Positions 43,688 through 56,400 of a stretch of DNA of 64,000 bases are shown here, piece after piece. A model generated the notes under the pieces. The model worked only from the letters and a program-made list of their open reading frames with translations. It was not told where the DNA came from and made no database searches. The stretch is from Lepas anatifera (Eukaryota > Arthropoda > Thecostraca > Lepadidae), in NCBI GenBank assembly GCA_034440635.1, contig JAOTON010000337.1:62001-126000 (forward strand). The letters are read 5' to 3'. The translations under genes and the position numbers were made by a program. Within the stretch, counting starts at the first letter, position 1; each line of letters opens with the position of its first letter.

Positions 43688-43925
43688 CTAACGCACCGAT
43701 TTCCGCGGAAACCAGCGCAGGCGTAATAAAAGTCCGGGCCTTGCACGGGTTTGAGGGCTGGGGCTGGTGATGAAACTCCATGTCGACTTAGCTTTGACAT
43801 ATTTAATGACATTTCTAGACAAAGGTAGAGGGTGGGGCAGGGGTGGCCACCCTTTTGCAAGAGATTTCCGGTCCGGAAGCGCTCGTGGAGACGAATCGTG
43901 GGAATTGGGAGCCAGCATGGTTAAG

Positions 43926-44223
43926 CAGGGGCGGACGCAGGCCCGAGTTTTGGGGGGCAAACCCATGTCTGCCTCTCCTCCTGGGGAGGGGGGGTGGGAC
44001 GTGCGATTTGGGTGCTCCACAGACCTAGTAGAATCTTCCCCTCCAAGTAAATGATCGATCTCCTGGGGGGTGGGGGGGAGCGAAGATGTTTTGCTCGACA
44101 GACCTAGTGTAAACGCCTTTTTCAAAAATATATCCAGCCTTTGGGGGGCCGAAATAGTTTGCCCCCTCCAGCACTTGGGGGGGTCATGACCGGAATGCCC
44201 TCCTCCCCCTGCGTCCACCAATG
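43926..44223. mobile_element. hAT-like MITE, 298 bp
   Basis: The ends CAGGGGCGGACGCAGG and CCTGCGTCCACCAATG are inverted repeats. The flanks TGGTTAAG (43918-43925) and AGGTTGAG (44224-44231) agree at 6 of 8 positions, consistent with an aged target duplication. The interior is G-rich and non-coding. Confidence 0.65.
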
Positions 44224-44249
44224 AGGTTGAGCAAAAGTGACAACTTCTT

Positions 44250-44872
44250 CAAAATTGAGATACGTACTTTTGAAATACAAACTTTGTACCCTACGTACAT
44301 ACATTTGCTTACGTACTTTTGCTTACTTACTTTTGGCATACGAGTTTTATACCCTACGTAGGTACATCTGCTTACGTATTTTTGCGTACGTAGTTTAGCT
44401 TATGTTATTTTGGCATAAGAGTTTTATACCTTACGTACATTTCCTTACGTATTTTTGCATTCGTACTTTTACGTACGTACTTTTGGCATACGAGTTTTAT
44501 ACCCTACGTAAATTTGCTTACGAACTTTTGCGTACGCACTTTTGGCATACGAGTTTTACACCCTACATACATTCGCTTACGAACTTTTGCGTACGTATTT
44601 TTGCGTACGTACTTTTGGCATACGAGTTTTATACCCTACGTACATTTGCTTACGAACTTTTGCGTACGTACTTTTGCGTGCGTACTTTTGGCATACGAGT
44701 TTTATACCCTACGTACATTTGCTTACGAACTTTTGCGTACGTACTTTTGCGTACGTACTTTTGTCATACGAGTTTTATACCCTACGTACATTTGCTTACG
44801 AACTTTTGCGTACGAATTTTATCTATACGTACTTTAGTCATACGAACGTACTTTAGTCATACGAACTACAGA
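44250..44872 (+). repeat. GTACGTA tandem array, right arm of fold-back element
   Basis: Units combine CTTACGAACTTTTGCGTACG, TACTTTTGGCATACGAG and TTTTATACCCTACGTACATT, giving a higher-order period of roughly 80-90 bases repeated about seven times. Three long overlapping frames rich in RTF/LAYEF are repeat artefacts. Confidence 0.92.
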
Positions 44873-45105
44873 AGTGATACGAACAATTAAAACGATGCTG
44901 GAAGTGCCCCACCGTCTTCTACTCTAGAGTCGAGTTTGAATCGAATCCGTTGACCTGTGACGTCACAGTGGGCCAAAATGACCCAATGACTTAGACCCAT
45001 TTACAAATCCACTGTAACCCGGGAACCCTACACCTAGAACACAACAAAAGACAAAATGTGTCCATCTTGACCCAGGATTCAGGTGATATGGGCGTGATCT
45101 TTTAA

Positions 45106-46128
45106 CCCGCGCCCCACCGGGGGGTCCAGCGCCACCTTCGCCCCACCGGGGGCCATCGATGGCCCCCTCTAACTCCGAAAATATGGGCGTTAGCGCAAAT
45201 CTGCAAAGTGCAATAGAAAGCTCGCATAAATTCAGTAAGAAATTACTTCACATGTTTTAGTGCTCAGGTCAATGGTTTGACCTCCAGAGGTCAAGAAATG
45301 TCACGATAGGCTATTTTCACTCAAATATGCAATGCTTAAGCAAACTAGGCATAACTCTTATGCCATTAGAGCTATTGAGGTCTGGTAAAGTAAATTTGAT
45401 AGGAAATTGTCAGTACTTTTTCCGCCATGTGAAACGTAAAGACCTCCCGCCAGTGGTTTGACCCCCAGAGGTCACCTCGTGACCTAAGATGACCTGAGGT
45501 CACGAAAGGTCAGAAAGTGACCTTGTTGTATATTAAAGGAAAGCCAATGACGAGACAAATACGATGGTGTTTGTTTCAGCGCTCTAGCTCATACAGGTCA
45601 AAAGTTATTGTCAAAATACTGTTTTTGACCCCTGGTGACCTTGGATGACCTTGGTGAGGTGAAAGGGCAAATATGGCCCCTGGAATCCGTGAAAGGGTGT
45701 CCAAGAACGCTTTTCTGATCAAGCTGAGCATTTTCAACCGCTTTTGTGACTTTTAGATCATAAGACAGTTTTTCCCCATGCTTTTTCAATGGGAGAGATC
45801 ACCTCGTGACCTGACCTCAGGGCACGAAATCGAAAAATCCCGGATATGCACCTTTTAGACCCTGGAGGGGCCATAAAGTGTGGGAAGTTTCAAATCGATC
45901 GACTTCAAAATGCGGCTCTTACAGAGCTCTAAATTTGAAGTGAGGTGACCTTGGTTGACCTCGTCTGGTGACCTGACCTTGGGTGACCCGGGGTAAAAAA
46001 TTTCAGGGATGATGGCAAAATGATGCAGTGAGAGGTAGAGCCCTCAACCGCGGCGCTGCGCCTCTTCGTTTTCTGATATCCTGGAAAAACCTTAGGGGGG
46101 CCATCGATGGTCCCCGGTGGGGCGAGGG
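45106..46128 (+). mobile_element. T1-type TTAA element, 1023 bp, only in copy B
   Basis: TTAA lies at 45102-45105 and 46129-46132. The ends CCCGCGCCCCACCGGGG and CCCCGGTGGGGCGAGGG are inverted repeats, with GGGGCCATCGATGGCCCC-type palindromes inside both. Copy A reads GATCTTCTAAGTTCAT at 26106-26121, the unoccupied site with one T to C change in the TTAA. It is non-coding and TGACC-rich. Confidence 0.97.
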
Positions 46129-46753
46129 TTAAGTTCATATTATGACATTGACCTTGGGTTAAGGCCAAATAATGACCTTTCAAGGCCATTTTGCATGTCA
46201 TTCGAATCCTTGGGCCATGCTTATTACTATTATGCTAAATTTAAGCACGTATCTTGTCTTTTGTGAGGATTCGTGCAATATGGTTGTGGTCTAAATATGT
46301 GTCTTGTTTATTCAAAAGTTGTAGACACCACTTACAAAACCGTGACCTTTAGTGACTCTGGTGACATTGGTATTGAGGTCAACTCACGATGAATGACAGC
46401 GTGCGGATTTTCCACTTCAACAGCCTTCAAATAACATTTCAAAACTTGATCTAACTCTTCTAAAAACTGAGTTACACCCTGGTTTTGTCAGCCTCATTTT
46501 AAAAGAACAGAAGTGGTTTAGAAATAAATTGGGCTAAAAATGACGTCATAACTCATTGACATGGCCTGACCTGTTGTCAATTTTTATCATAAGTTTTCAA
46601 ATGGATCACCCAAAAGGTCTGCTAAGCGACGTGCGTCTCAATTGAATCGGCTCAGAATTATCCGCGAAAACCCAAGGAGGGGAGCCGGACTGGGCCCCCA
46701 GGCGGTGATGGGTAAATGATTGAGCTTAACAAAAACGTTTCTAGGACTATTAA

Positions 46754-47595
46754 CACGCGCATTGACGGGGGTCTGAGCCACCTTCGCATTGACGGGGGGG
46801 GGGTACCCGCCCTCCCTAAGATCTCGAGAACCACGGTAGGTAGCGAAACACGGTAAACGGTGTTGGGCTGCCCATCCACTTTTCCATCGAAAACATTTGA
46901 ACCATTTTTTTGTCAGGTCACATTTAAGGTCATGAGAGGTCAAAACATGCCCGTCATAGAGATAACATGTAAAATTCAGTTTTTCGGGCATTACATCTGA
47001 ACAAGTAAAGATAGAGCAAAACGACTTGAACTATATGAATCCTCTTAGCAAGCCGAATCGAATGATATATAATTTGACCTTGCTAGGTCAAATCAAGGAT
47101 TTGACCTGACCTGAGGTCAGGTCAGGGTCAAATTATATAAAATGCATATCATTAGAACCGCAAAGCCCAGGCGAGTCTAATGCAGCTAAAATAAATGCTC
47201 TATCACCATCCGTTACTGAGTTATTCCGTAAAAACCATTTTTCCCATGTATTTCCAATGGAGAGGTCATGCCTCGTACCTGACCTTAGGTCATCGATATC
47301 AAAAATACCGGAACATATGTTAGGGAACTCGGTGAGTCCATTATGTGATATGAGTTTCAATCGGATAAGTTCACTCTGCTCCAACTTATGCTATCTTAAA
47401 CTTTTTTTGAGGTTGGGTCACTTGACCTGTACTGGTGACCTGACCTGAGATGACCTAACCTTAAAATTTTCACAGAAGTTGTAAAAATGATGAGGGAAAA
47501 GGTATATCAAGTACGGCGGCGCGTAGCGCCGCCGTTTTTCTACTGTCTCCGAAAAACCCGAGGGGGGCGGGTACCCGCCCCCGTCAATGCGCGTG
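46754..47595 (+). mobile_element. T2-type TTAA element, 842 bp, only in copy B
   Basis: TTAA lies at 46750-46753 and 47596-47599. The ends are CACGCGCATTGACGGGGG and CCCCGTCAATGCGCGTG. Copy A has the exact unoccupied site, GGACTATTAAGCGTT, at 26729-26743. The right-end palindrome GGGGCGGGTACCCGCCCC and the hairpin GGCGGCGCGTAGCGCCGCC are intact. No gene is present. Confidence 0.97.
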
Positions 47596-47599
47596 TTAA

Positions 47600-48363
47600 G
47601 CGTTATGAACTCGTACCCTGTTCGGTAAACGGCGTTGGGTAGCCCATCCACTTCTCCATTGAAATTATTTGTACCATTTTTTGTCAGGTCACATTTAAGG
47701 TCACGAGAGGTCAAAACATGCCGTAATAGGGATAACATGTAAATTAAGTTTTCGGCCATTACATCTGAACAAGTAAAGATAGAGAAAAATAACTTAAACT
47801 ATTTGAATCCTCGCAGCAAGCCGAATCGAATGATGTATAATTTGACCTTGCTAGGTCAAATCAATGATTTGACCTGACCTGAGGTCAGGTCAGGGTCAAA
47901 TTATATAACATGCATATCATTAGAACTGCAAAGCCAAGGCAAGTCTAATGCAGCTAAGATTAACGCTCTATCACTATCCGTTACTGAGTTATACGGTAAA
48001 AACCATTTTTTCATGTATTTCCAATGGAGAGGTCATGCCTGGTACCTAACCTTAGGTCATCGATATCAAAAATACCGGAGCCTATTTTAGAGAACTCGGT
48101 GGGCCCATTATGTGATATGAGTTTCAATCGGATAAGCTCACCCTGCTCCGACTTATGCTATCTTAAACTTTTTTAAAGGTCAGGTCACTTGACCTGTACT
48201 GGTGACCTGACCTGAGATGACCTAACCTTAACATTTTCACAGAAGTTGTAAAAAGGATGAGGGAAAAGGTATGCCAAGTACGGCGGCGCTACGCGCCGCC
48301 GTTTTACTGCTCTCTCCGAAAAACCCGAGGGGGGCGGGTACCCGCCCCCTGTCAATGCGCGTG
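47600..48363 (+). mobile_element. T2-type TTAA element lacking its left end (copy B)
   Basis: Counterpart of 26738-27465. Here the right end keeps GGGGCGGGTACCCGCCCC before GTCAATGCGCGTG and TTAA at 48364-48367. The central TGACC/GGTCA palindrome lies at about 47870-47900. Confidence 0.85.
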
Positions 48364-48907
48364 TTAATTGAACTGCGGTGACTTCAGTCCTGGCGCCTCT
48401 CTGAGCAAGAACTAGCCGAGAGCCATTGAGTCTTTTGAACATGTTAAGTGGTAAGCGAATGCAAGGACGTTGATGAGGATGCTGCCAAACCAGGCGGGGG
48501 TATGCCAACCTAAATCTACAGCACCTCGTCACCAATAACCAAACTTTGACCAAACTTTACAATTTGTTCATTTCGTGCTTCCATTGCAAACCTCAGACTG
48601 ACGGAAAAAGAATAGACGAGCGTCATTTCACGTATAAAACAGCTTATACCCGGGTAAAGTGTCATCTTCTTTATCCTCACCTTTCCCCGTCCTTACCATC
48701 TCCTTCCATACTATATTACCATTCTTCCTTCTTAATCTTTAATCCCTTCATACTCATCACGACAATACCTTGAAGGCTACCTCAACAGTGTGGAAGTGTG
48801 AGTATTACATGAATGAATTAATAACACCATGGTGTTCCATGGCAGTGTTGGATCTGAATTAATTCTTTCTACAACATTTTGAATCATTTTAGCAGAACGG
48901 TGGTTAC

Positions 48908-49021
48908 CAGTGGCGAATCTAGATCGGTTCTTGAGGGTGGGAAGGAGGATCGTGGTAAGTTTTTATCTCATGAATCAGGTTCGGAGAATCCACATTACCC
49001 TCTCTCTTGAATCCACCAGTG
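48908..49021. mobile_element. Small hAT-like MITE (copy B)
   Basis: Counterpart of 28011-28124 with a few substitutions. Confidence 0.55.
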
Positions 49022-50299
49022 ATCGTTATGAGCTGGAGTGAAGGTGGCTCCATTCGTTATCGATTTACCCAAGTCATAACAGAAAGTCTTACCTAAAAAT
49101 CATCGGCTTAAAAGGAATCTTGATATGCTGGATATGACCTATTGGGTAGCATGGATTGTCGGGTTTAGCTTTTTTGTTGTATCAGAAGACGGTACAATGG
49201 GAAGGGGAGAGCGAGATCATCTCGTATGCTGCTGAACTGTCAGCAGCGTCGTATCGGTATGTCAAATGCCGGAAGGTGGAACGGTGTCAGCTCCATCCTG
49301 CGGGGCCAAGCGGATGATGAGGTCACCGGCGCAGTGGAGGAAATGCCACTAGGATTGCGGTGCAGTGCAAAGGGCAAATTGCAGGATAGAAACGGGCCGG
49401 ATACGTATTGATGCTTTGTAAACAGTGTAGCTTGGGCCTTATGGGAGGTTTTGCAGTACTGGTGCCCAACACTAGAACGTTATTGTTTTACACAGATACA
49501 TCCGCGCTCTTGCAAATAACTACGCTCTTGTATTTTCCCAATACAAGAACGTAATTTTTGCAGAGTTACATCCGAGTCGTTTCATGCAATGCAGTTTCAT
49601 CGTGCCCAATTGCCTTATCCAACATATGCTTAGTACAGTTTCTCTGGAGAGTACATATTTACCACCACCATTTCAATGCAATGAATTCCAACTTCTGAAC
49701 TACGGCATGGAGGTGCAGAGAAACGTGACAAAGCATCGGGTTGTTTCGCGTTCGTTCCATAAATTCCATTTTTAGCTTCATCATTTAGCACGCGAGGACG
49801 CATCGATTGCAGTGGCTATTCTACTTCCATGGTTTATTTGTTTCATTTATTGGTTTCATGTTATTACATGATCCCAGTGCTGTACATACATGATCACTAT
49901 CAGAACGTAATTTAAAAATTTTGCAGAGCATGTTTGAAGAAGAACGGGACTGTTTCTGTTCAACACAAGACGAGTATTGCAGTGTCCGATCTGCACTGGT
50001 GGCGTGTGAGAGAAATAGGACACAAAGGTGAAAAGGCAGTCTTTAAAAAATCGAGGGCTTTGGAGGGGCAAAATATGTTATTTCCGTACCCATCTACCAG
50101 CAAATATTTCGTAAAAAAAAACATCGGAAAACGAGTGTTTTTTTGTACAGTGTAGGCCAATATGTAGCAGCTTGGTCTATAATTTTGAGTGAAATACCAA
50201 AATGTTTTGTTGACACTAAGCAGGTCATCACCATGATGGGAAAATACATCATGCAATGGCCTGCAGCCAGGGGAGTAATTTTCTATCTCTTTGGAGCTG
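49022..50299. other. Duplicated stretch, no gene seen (copy B)
   Basis: Counterpart of 28125-29439. Small indels relative to copy A (for example near 49170, 49490 and 49730) change the reading frames. Confidence 0.4.
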
Positions 50300-51225
50300 C
50301 TTGAGCACCCCCAATCCTGTTTTGAGCACCCCCAATACACGTGTCGTCCCCCGGCTCAGCACGGCTGCCCTGATTCATGCCGTCCCCGTGTTACCAGTGG
50401 CCCTGATTCATGCCACCCCGGCGCATCACTTCCGCCTCAATTCATGCCACCCCCGCTTTATCACTGCCAAACTCACTTGTACCGTCCCAGGCTGGCAGTG
50501 TCACCCCCGGCTCATCACTGCCACTCTCGAACTGTCACTTCCATCTTGATGCGGACCGCTCCTGGCTCACTACTTCCGCCCTGGCTCATCACTGCCACCT
50601 CCTGCTTATCCCTACCACCCTGGCTCATTACTTCCGCCCTGGCTCATCACTGCCACCTCCTGCTTATCCCTGCCACTCTGGCTCATTACTTCCGCTCTGG
50701 CTCATCACTGCCGCCTCCTGCTTATCCCTGCCACCCTGGCTCATTAATTCCACCCTGGCTCATCGTTGCCGCCTCCTGCTTATCACTGCCAGGGGCGTAG
50801 CCAAGGGGGACGGCTGTCCCTGTCGTCCCCCCTGAGGGGCCCGAAGGGCCCTCCGAGGACACGGGCCGCGCGAAGCGCGGCTCACCCGCACTATGCTCTG
50901 TGGCCAAATTTGAAATCTCTTACCAGACAGAGCCCTCTTAAGCCCTCTTCAGCATTCTTTTCTGTAACAAGCAGGGCCCTTTTACCCATCAGGGCCCTTT
51001 TGGTGCTGTCACGGGGGCCCTTTTTGGGACACCCCCCTGAGCGAAATCCTGGCTACGCCTCTGATCCCTGCCATCCTGATTTGTGCAAACCTTGACTTAT
51101 CTCTGCCGCTCAGATTCGAACAACACCTGGCTCATCCCTACCGCCAGAGTGGCTAACCATTGCTACCCCCGGCCAATCACTGCCACCCTGTTTCATGCCA
51201 CCCTCAGCTCATCACTACCACCTCG
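50300..51225. repeat. Pyrimidine-rich minisatellite (copy B), interrupted by a hAT MITE
   Basis: Counterpart of 29440-30340. It has the same unit order, with a small deletion near 50310 that removes part of a GAGCACCCCCAA unit. Confidence 0.9.
50790..51063. mobile_element. hAT-type MITE (copy B)
   Basis: Counterpart of 29906-30178. The flanks ATCACTGC (50782-50789) and ATCCCTGC (51064-51071) match at 7 of 8 positions. Confidence 0.85.
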
Positions 51226-51489
51226 GTAATTCGTAGTCGTTGTAGAAAGCACTGCTGGTCAGGACTGGAACAGTGCTTCGTTGCACCTCTTGAGCGAACA
51301 TTATTGCACCAGAGGTATATTGATACAGTAGTGAGAAGCGCAGGTCAGGACTGGAACAGTGCTTCGTTACACTTCATAGCTGAACAATAAAGCTTCAAAG
51401 GTACACCAGAGAGCAGAGCACTGGATGAGTGCTGCGCTGCGTTTCTTTGCTGAACGGAAACGCACCAAAGGTGTTTTGTCGCACGGGAT

Positions 51490-52540
51490 GGACTGTAGGC
51501 AGACTGGCTACTAGCTCAGGTTACGCGTTTTAGTTAAGTACATGCATGTCCATTTAAAAGATGCGTTTTCCTTCCGCGCTTTCAGTGTGTCATGTTGCAC
51601 CAAAGGTGTAAAAAATTTGTACAGTGTACTTTCAAATGTTCTAGCTTTATGTTAAAAAGAACATTACAAAACCGAATTATGTTCACCCCCATAAACTCAC
51701 AGCCCGTAACAACAAACTCGTGCAATGCTGTTATGTAGACATGTTCAAAGGAATGTATATTGTCAGGCCCAGGGCCGTAGTTTGATTCCATGCAAACGTA
51801 AGAGCTTGTAAGATTAACAACTTAAGCACTCTAATTACGTGCTCTGATGGGATGTAAATTAATTTCCAAATGAGATCAGAATGCGTATTATCATTAGCGC
51901 CCACTTTCCAGACAAAAATGCTACTTATGCCATTTGATTCTATTTGGTGTATTCAAATTCATCGCCAACAGGTTTACAGCCAACGCGAATTTAAGGTTAA
52001 AACATCCAATGGACGTAAAATATTATAAATGAGCTGGTAAAAACCATAGTGGCTGTCACTTAAACTTAACCCAAAATAGGTACACCATAAAATACTCAAA
52101 TGCATTGGCTAAAACATGTTATTTTTCACTGCCCATCTAAACCTAGTACATGTACCAGCCTGCTATGCACTTGGGAAGAGAATCAAATGGTAGTAAGCAT
52201 CACTAGTGACCACAGAAAACAAACGAGGTGTAACGGTGGCTTGACTCTGTTCAATAATCCGCTCGCTGGTTCTCGTATTCACCAAAGTCGTATAGCACAG
52301 CTTGACACCACAAACTGGCCATCCTGATGAATTTGCTTTGTCATCTGTCTTAATTCCGGCCTCCAGATTGCCGTTTTGTGTCTGCTATATCATGCTAGAT
52401 ACAACTATCATAGCCGTAAATGTTCCTGTATGAAACGCGAATATTCATATAGCATCATTTACAACAGTAGAGGCTATAAAGTGACCAGCGCTAGCTGATT
52501 GATTGGCCTTCTCATCGTTAATTTCAGTTCTAATTATTGT
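51490..52540. other. Duplicated stretch, no gene seen (copy B)
   Basis: Counterpart of 30611-31660. Nothing is recognised. Confidence 0.4.
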
Positions 52541-52543
52541 TGA

Positions 52544-52699
52544 CAGGCGCGGATCCGGGGAGGGGGGCGGGGGACGTCACCCCTTGGGTCAGCAGGGCGC
52601 ACCGGAAGGGCGTTCCTTGCTGAAGGCACCAGCGCGCGGTTAGTGGGCGCCCCCCTAACCAAAGGTGCACCTCTGACCGAAATCCTGGATCCGCGCCTA
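52544..52699. mobile_element. Small GC-rich hAT-like MITE (copy B)
   Basis: Counterpart of 31666-31822. Confidence 0.6.
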
Positions 52700-52963
52700 G
52701 TTGAACATCTATGTATATGGTGAGCTGGGTGAGCTATTCTACTCGTGTCTGAAACATAATTGATGGGAAGTAAAATTATCGTCGTGTTCTATAGCAGTGA
52801 TTGTTTCGAAGCAGAAGGCCTATATTCGAACCCAGAGTCAGGGCTACCATGAGATATTGTATTGGGTATGTATACTGGTCGTTGGAAGGCACTGTGTGCC
52901 CCAATGAGCAAACACTGGCTTCATTTGAAAGCTGCGAATGAGCCAGGGGAGGATCCAAGTTAA

Positions 52964-53810
52964 CACGCGCATTGACGGGGGGTCTGAGCCACCTTCGCTT
53001 TGACGAGGGGGCGGGTACCCGCCCCCCCTCTAAGATCTCGAGAACTGCGGTAGGTAGCGAAAAACGGTAGACCGCGTTGGGTAGCCCATCCACTTCTCCA
53101 TCAAAAATATTTAAACCATTTTTTTGTCAGGTCACATTTAAGGTCACGAGAGGTCAAAACATGCTGTCACAGGGATAACATGTAAATTAAGTTTTTCGGC
53201 CATTACATCTGAACAAGTAAAGATAGAGTAAAACAACCTGAACTGTATGAATCCTCGCAGCAAGCCGAATCGAATGATATATAATTCGACCTTGCTAGGT
53301 CAAATTAATGATTTCACCTGACCTGAGGTCAGGTCAGGGTCAAATTATATAAAACGCATATCATTAGAACTGCAAAGACAAGGCAAGTCTAATGCATCTA
53401 AAATAAACGCTCTATCACCACTCGTAACTGAGTTATTCAGTAAAAACCATTTTTCCCATGTATTTCCAACGGAGAGGTCATGCCTTGTACCTGACCTTAG
53501 GTCATCGATATCAAAAATATCGGATCATATTTTAGAGAACTCGGTGGGCCCATTATGTGATATGAGTTTCAATCGGATAAGTTAACTCTGCTCCGACTTA
53601 TGCTATCTTAAACTTTTTTGAGGTAAGGTCACTTGGCCTGTACTGGTGACCTGACCTGAGATGACCTAGCCTTAAACTTTTCACAGAAGTTGTAAAAATG
53701 ATGAGGGAAAAGGTATGCCAAGTACGGTGGCGCTACGCGTCGCTGTTTTTCTGCTGCCTCCGAAAAACCCGAGGGGGGGGCGGGTACTCGCACCCCCGTC
53801 AATGCGCGTG
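52964..53810 (+). mobile_element. T2-type TTAA element, 847 bp (copy B)
   Basis: Counterpart of 32088-32931, with TTAA at 52960-52963 and 53811-53814. It differs mainly in the lengths of G and C runs at both ends. Confidence 0.93.
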
Positions 53811-54235
53811 TTAAATCTCCGCGGAGGGGTTAGAGGCTCTGCCTCCCCTTGTTCATTACCTTCTACAGTCTCTGGCTGTGCAGGTATTATAGGCACTATG
53901 ACATTTCGCAGGGAGGGCTTAAACTCCCCTATCCCCATTGCAGTGAGCCGATTTCAAATATGTGTATTTTTTGTATGTTCCTTGCAGATTTGGTGATGAC
54001 TCAATTTTTTCTAGTCGTCCCATCTCTGACTCACAGCTTACCGACTGACTGATTCTGACTCAATTCACCGCGTTCAGCCATGAGTCAACTTTGACTCAGG
54101 CAAAATTCGAAAGTGAGTCGACCCAACTCCGACTCAAATAAGCATTCAGAGTCGACTTCGACTCAGTATGCTTAACATTATGGATGCGTAAATTACACAT
54201 TTCATTCAATAATATGCAAATCACAACGCAATTAA

Positions 54236-55396
54236 CCCTCGCCCCGGTGGAGGGTGTTTGAACACCCCCTCGGGTTTTTCCGGTGGCACGAAAAAACGGT
54301 GGCGGAAAGCGCCGCCGTACTTGGCATACATTCTTGATTATCCTTGGAAATATTAAGGTTAAGTCATCTCAGGTCAGGTCACCACTGCAGGTCAGGTGAC
54401 CTCACCTCAATTTTTTTAGGTGGCTTAAGCAAGAAAACGGATAAATCTATCGGATCGAAACTTATACCACATAATGTGCCCACTGAGTGCTTCAAAACAT
54501 GTTCCGGGATTTTTCATGTCGATGACCTAAGATCAAGTAATAATAATAATTGTTGGGGCTTATCGACGCACCAACTGCCAGGGTCATATGGCGTCGCCAA
54601 ATATTTCCCTATTGGAAGGGTTTCTCGGGAGCCAGCTTGCTCCTTGTTCAGGGAAGCTGCCAGGCCTTGAACCCGGGTCGGCTGAATGGAAGCCAGCTGA
54701 CTGACCTCTCTGCTACCTCGCCCCCACCTAAGATCAAGTACCTCTCCGTTGGAAATACATGGGGAAACAGAAATTGGGCTGTGTTTGTGTAGATACGGCT
54801 GTGAATACCTTCATATTTTTCCAAATCGTAGTGTCCTGGGTCCCTTTGCAGGTTCATGTTGCAATTTTTGACCTGTGACCTCTGAAAGGTCATCTTGGGC
54901 TATTTAAGCAGTTTCAGACTTATGTCAGTCACATTGCATGAAATGATGATATAGCTTTTACTTTGATACCATTACGTTTGGATTGCTATTTCGAGTCGAT
55001 TGATATGCGTATTGACTACGCTAGGTCAAAAGTGACCTTGACCTGACCTGAGGTCAGCTCATTTTTGTGTTTTGATCTAGTATTGTCATATTATACATCA
55101 TTCGATTAGCCCTGACGACAGGAATCGAATGGTGCTCAAGAATGATTCTAACTCAACTCTGTTCGATGCTAGAGCCCAAAAACTACTCAAAATGCCACCT
55201 TCTGTGACCTGTCAAAGCCTCAATATTAACATGAGCCAAAAAGTGGCCAATATAGTTTATTCATGAATTTATATAAGCTATCCACCAGCGTTCACGTTTT
55301 TTCGCTATTCCGCATAGGGGCCGATTTCGAGCAGGGGTTGTTCAAACAACCCTCCAACCAGGGTGAAGGTGGCTTGGAGCCCCACCGGGGTGCGGG
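54236..55396. mobile_element. T4-type TTAA element, 1161 bp (copy B)
   Basis: Counterpart of 33357-34517, with TTAA at 54232-54235 and 55397-55400. It carries the same SINE insertion. Confidence 0.9.
54540..54725 (-). mobile_element. tRNA-derived SINE, complete (copy B)
   Basis: Counterpart of 33661-33846 with the same 15-bp target duplication on both sides. This shows the SINE arrived before the segment was duplicated. Confidence 0.93.
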
Positions 55397-55480
55397 TTAA
55401 TCAAGCAGTGTGAGGATATGAAAATAATCGAAGCTTTCACCTCAAATTTTCGGTCATTGACTCTCATCTACCTACCCTTA

Positions 55481-55780
55481 AAGGGAATGTGGCACATCAG
55501 TGCAATTTTAACTTGTAGTCGGTATTCGGGTATTTTTGTATTGCTAACGATGAATTCGTTCTTTTCTCTGCTGAACAGTGGCTAACTAGCACAGTAACTT
55601 GTATTATTCAATGTTCTTTCGCAAGAGGTGAGAAAACTCTGCATCGGTGTGATGTCATGATATGGTAGCACCTCATGCTGCCATATATAAGAAACGTTGT
55701 TGCCTGGCTGGGCCATAAAATCATATGAGTATAAATGGAGTATTTTTAGCTAGAATAGGTTATCATTAGGACGCAAAGTA
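55481..55780. mobile_element. K-type TTAA element fragment (copy B)
   Basis: Counterpart of 34602-34900. Confidence 0.65.
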
Positions 55781-56400
55781 ACATTTAAATCATTTGGTAT
55801 TTTTCTTTACATATTAAAACATTTTTCAGAATCCGGTGTGCAATCGGTTTGAAAAACTGGAAGATGTAGCCACCAGCTTCTTTCACGGATGTCTGAAAAT
55901 GCCACTGGGGGGCCTCCGAAAATTCATGGGGTCTTATCTCCATTACCCAAATAGTGGTAACCCTTTCGGCGGTGAAACCCCTCAGTCAATTAGAATAGTG
56001 ATAACGTGCTACTGCCGTTCGCTGATGCTTGGTAGCCGCACTGTGTATGATCACTGCGGCACAGTATAACAGTGAATGGTGGTATGCGGGACAGCATTCT
56101 TCGCGGGGTGCTCTGTGTCATAGTATCACATAGTGGTGTTATACGGCACAGTATCGCGATCATCCAAGGTATAAGTTCTTGCTTAGGTATAAGTTCCGCT
56201 GAATTTGTGTGTATAAATCGTTTTGCAGTGTCAAGCTCACTTCTTGTACATGTAAGGTAAGAAGGTATTTATGAATATCACTGTTGATTGTGAGGCAAGC
56301 TTTCAGTCGAATTCAGATTGAGAAGAAAATAATATTTTACTGAAGAGGCATAGTACAAGCAACAGGACCTGCTGGCGGCTGCATAACACAGAACAAATAT

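Larger units (their letters stand above)
37614..44880. mobile_element. Fold-back element with long inverted arms (7.3 kb with insertions)
   Basis: The left arm (about 37614-38404) and right arm (about 42682-44880) are inverted copies. About 430 bases next to the centre match base by base with modest divergence (for example GGTCGATTGGTGCTGGAATTG at 43108-43128 against its reverse complement at 37963-37983). Outward, both arms become GTACGTA-rich tandem arrays sharing the unit CTAAAGTACGTATAGATAAA. The centre reads AGTGTTTTAAAACACT once the inner T3 element is removed, that is, a palindrome with TTAA in the middle. The right arm is lengthened by hAT-like insertions. It lies exactly between duplication copies A and B. 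Confidence 0.8.

Noticed and set aside
44402..44890. Three overlapping frames of 104-162 codons rich in RTF and LAYEF
   Set aside because: They are products of the GTACGTA tandem array. Units stay open in several phases and there is no start context or domain.
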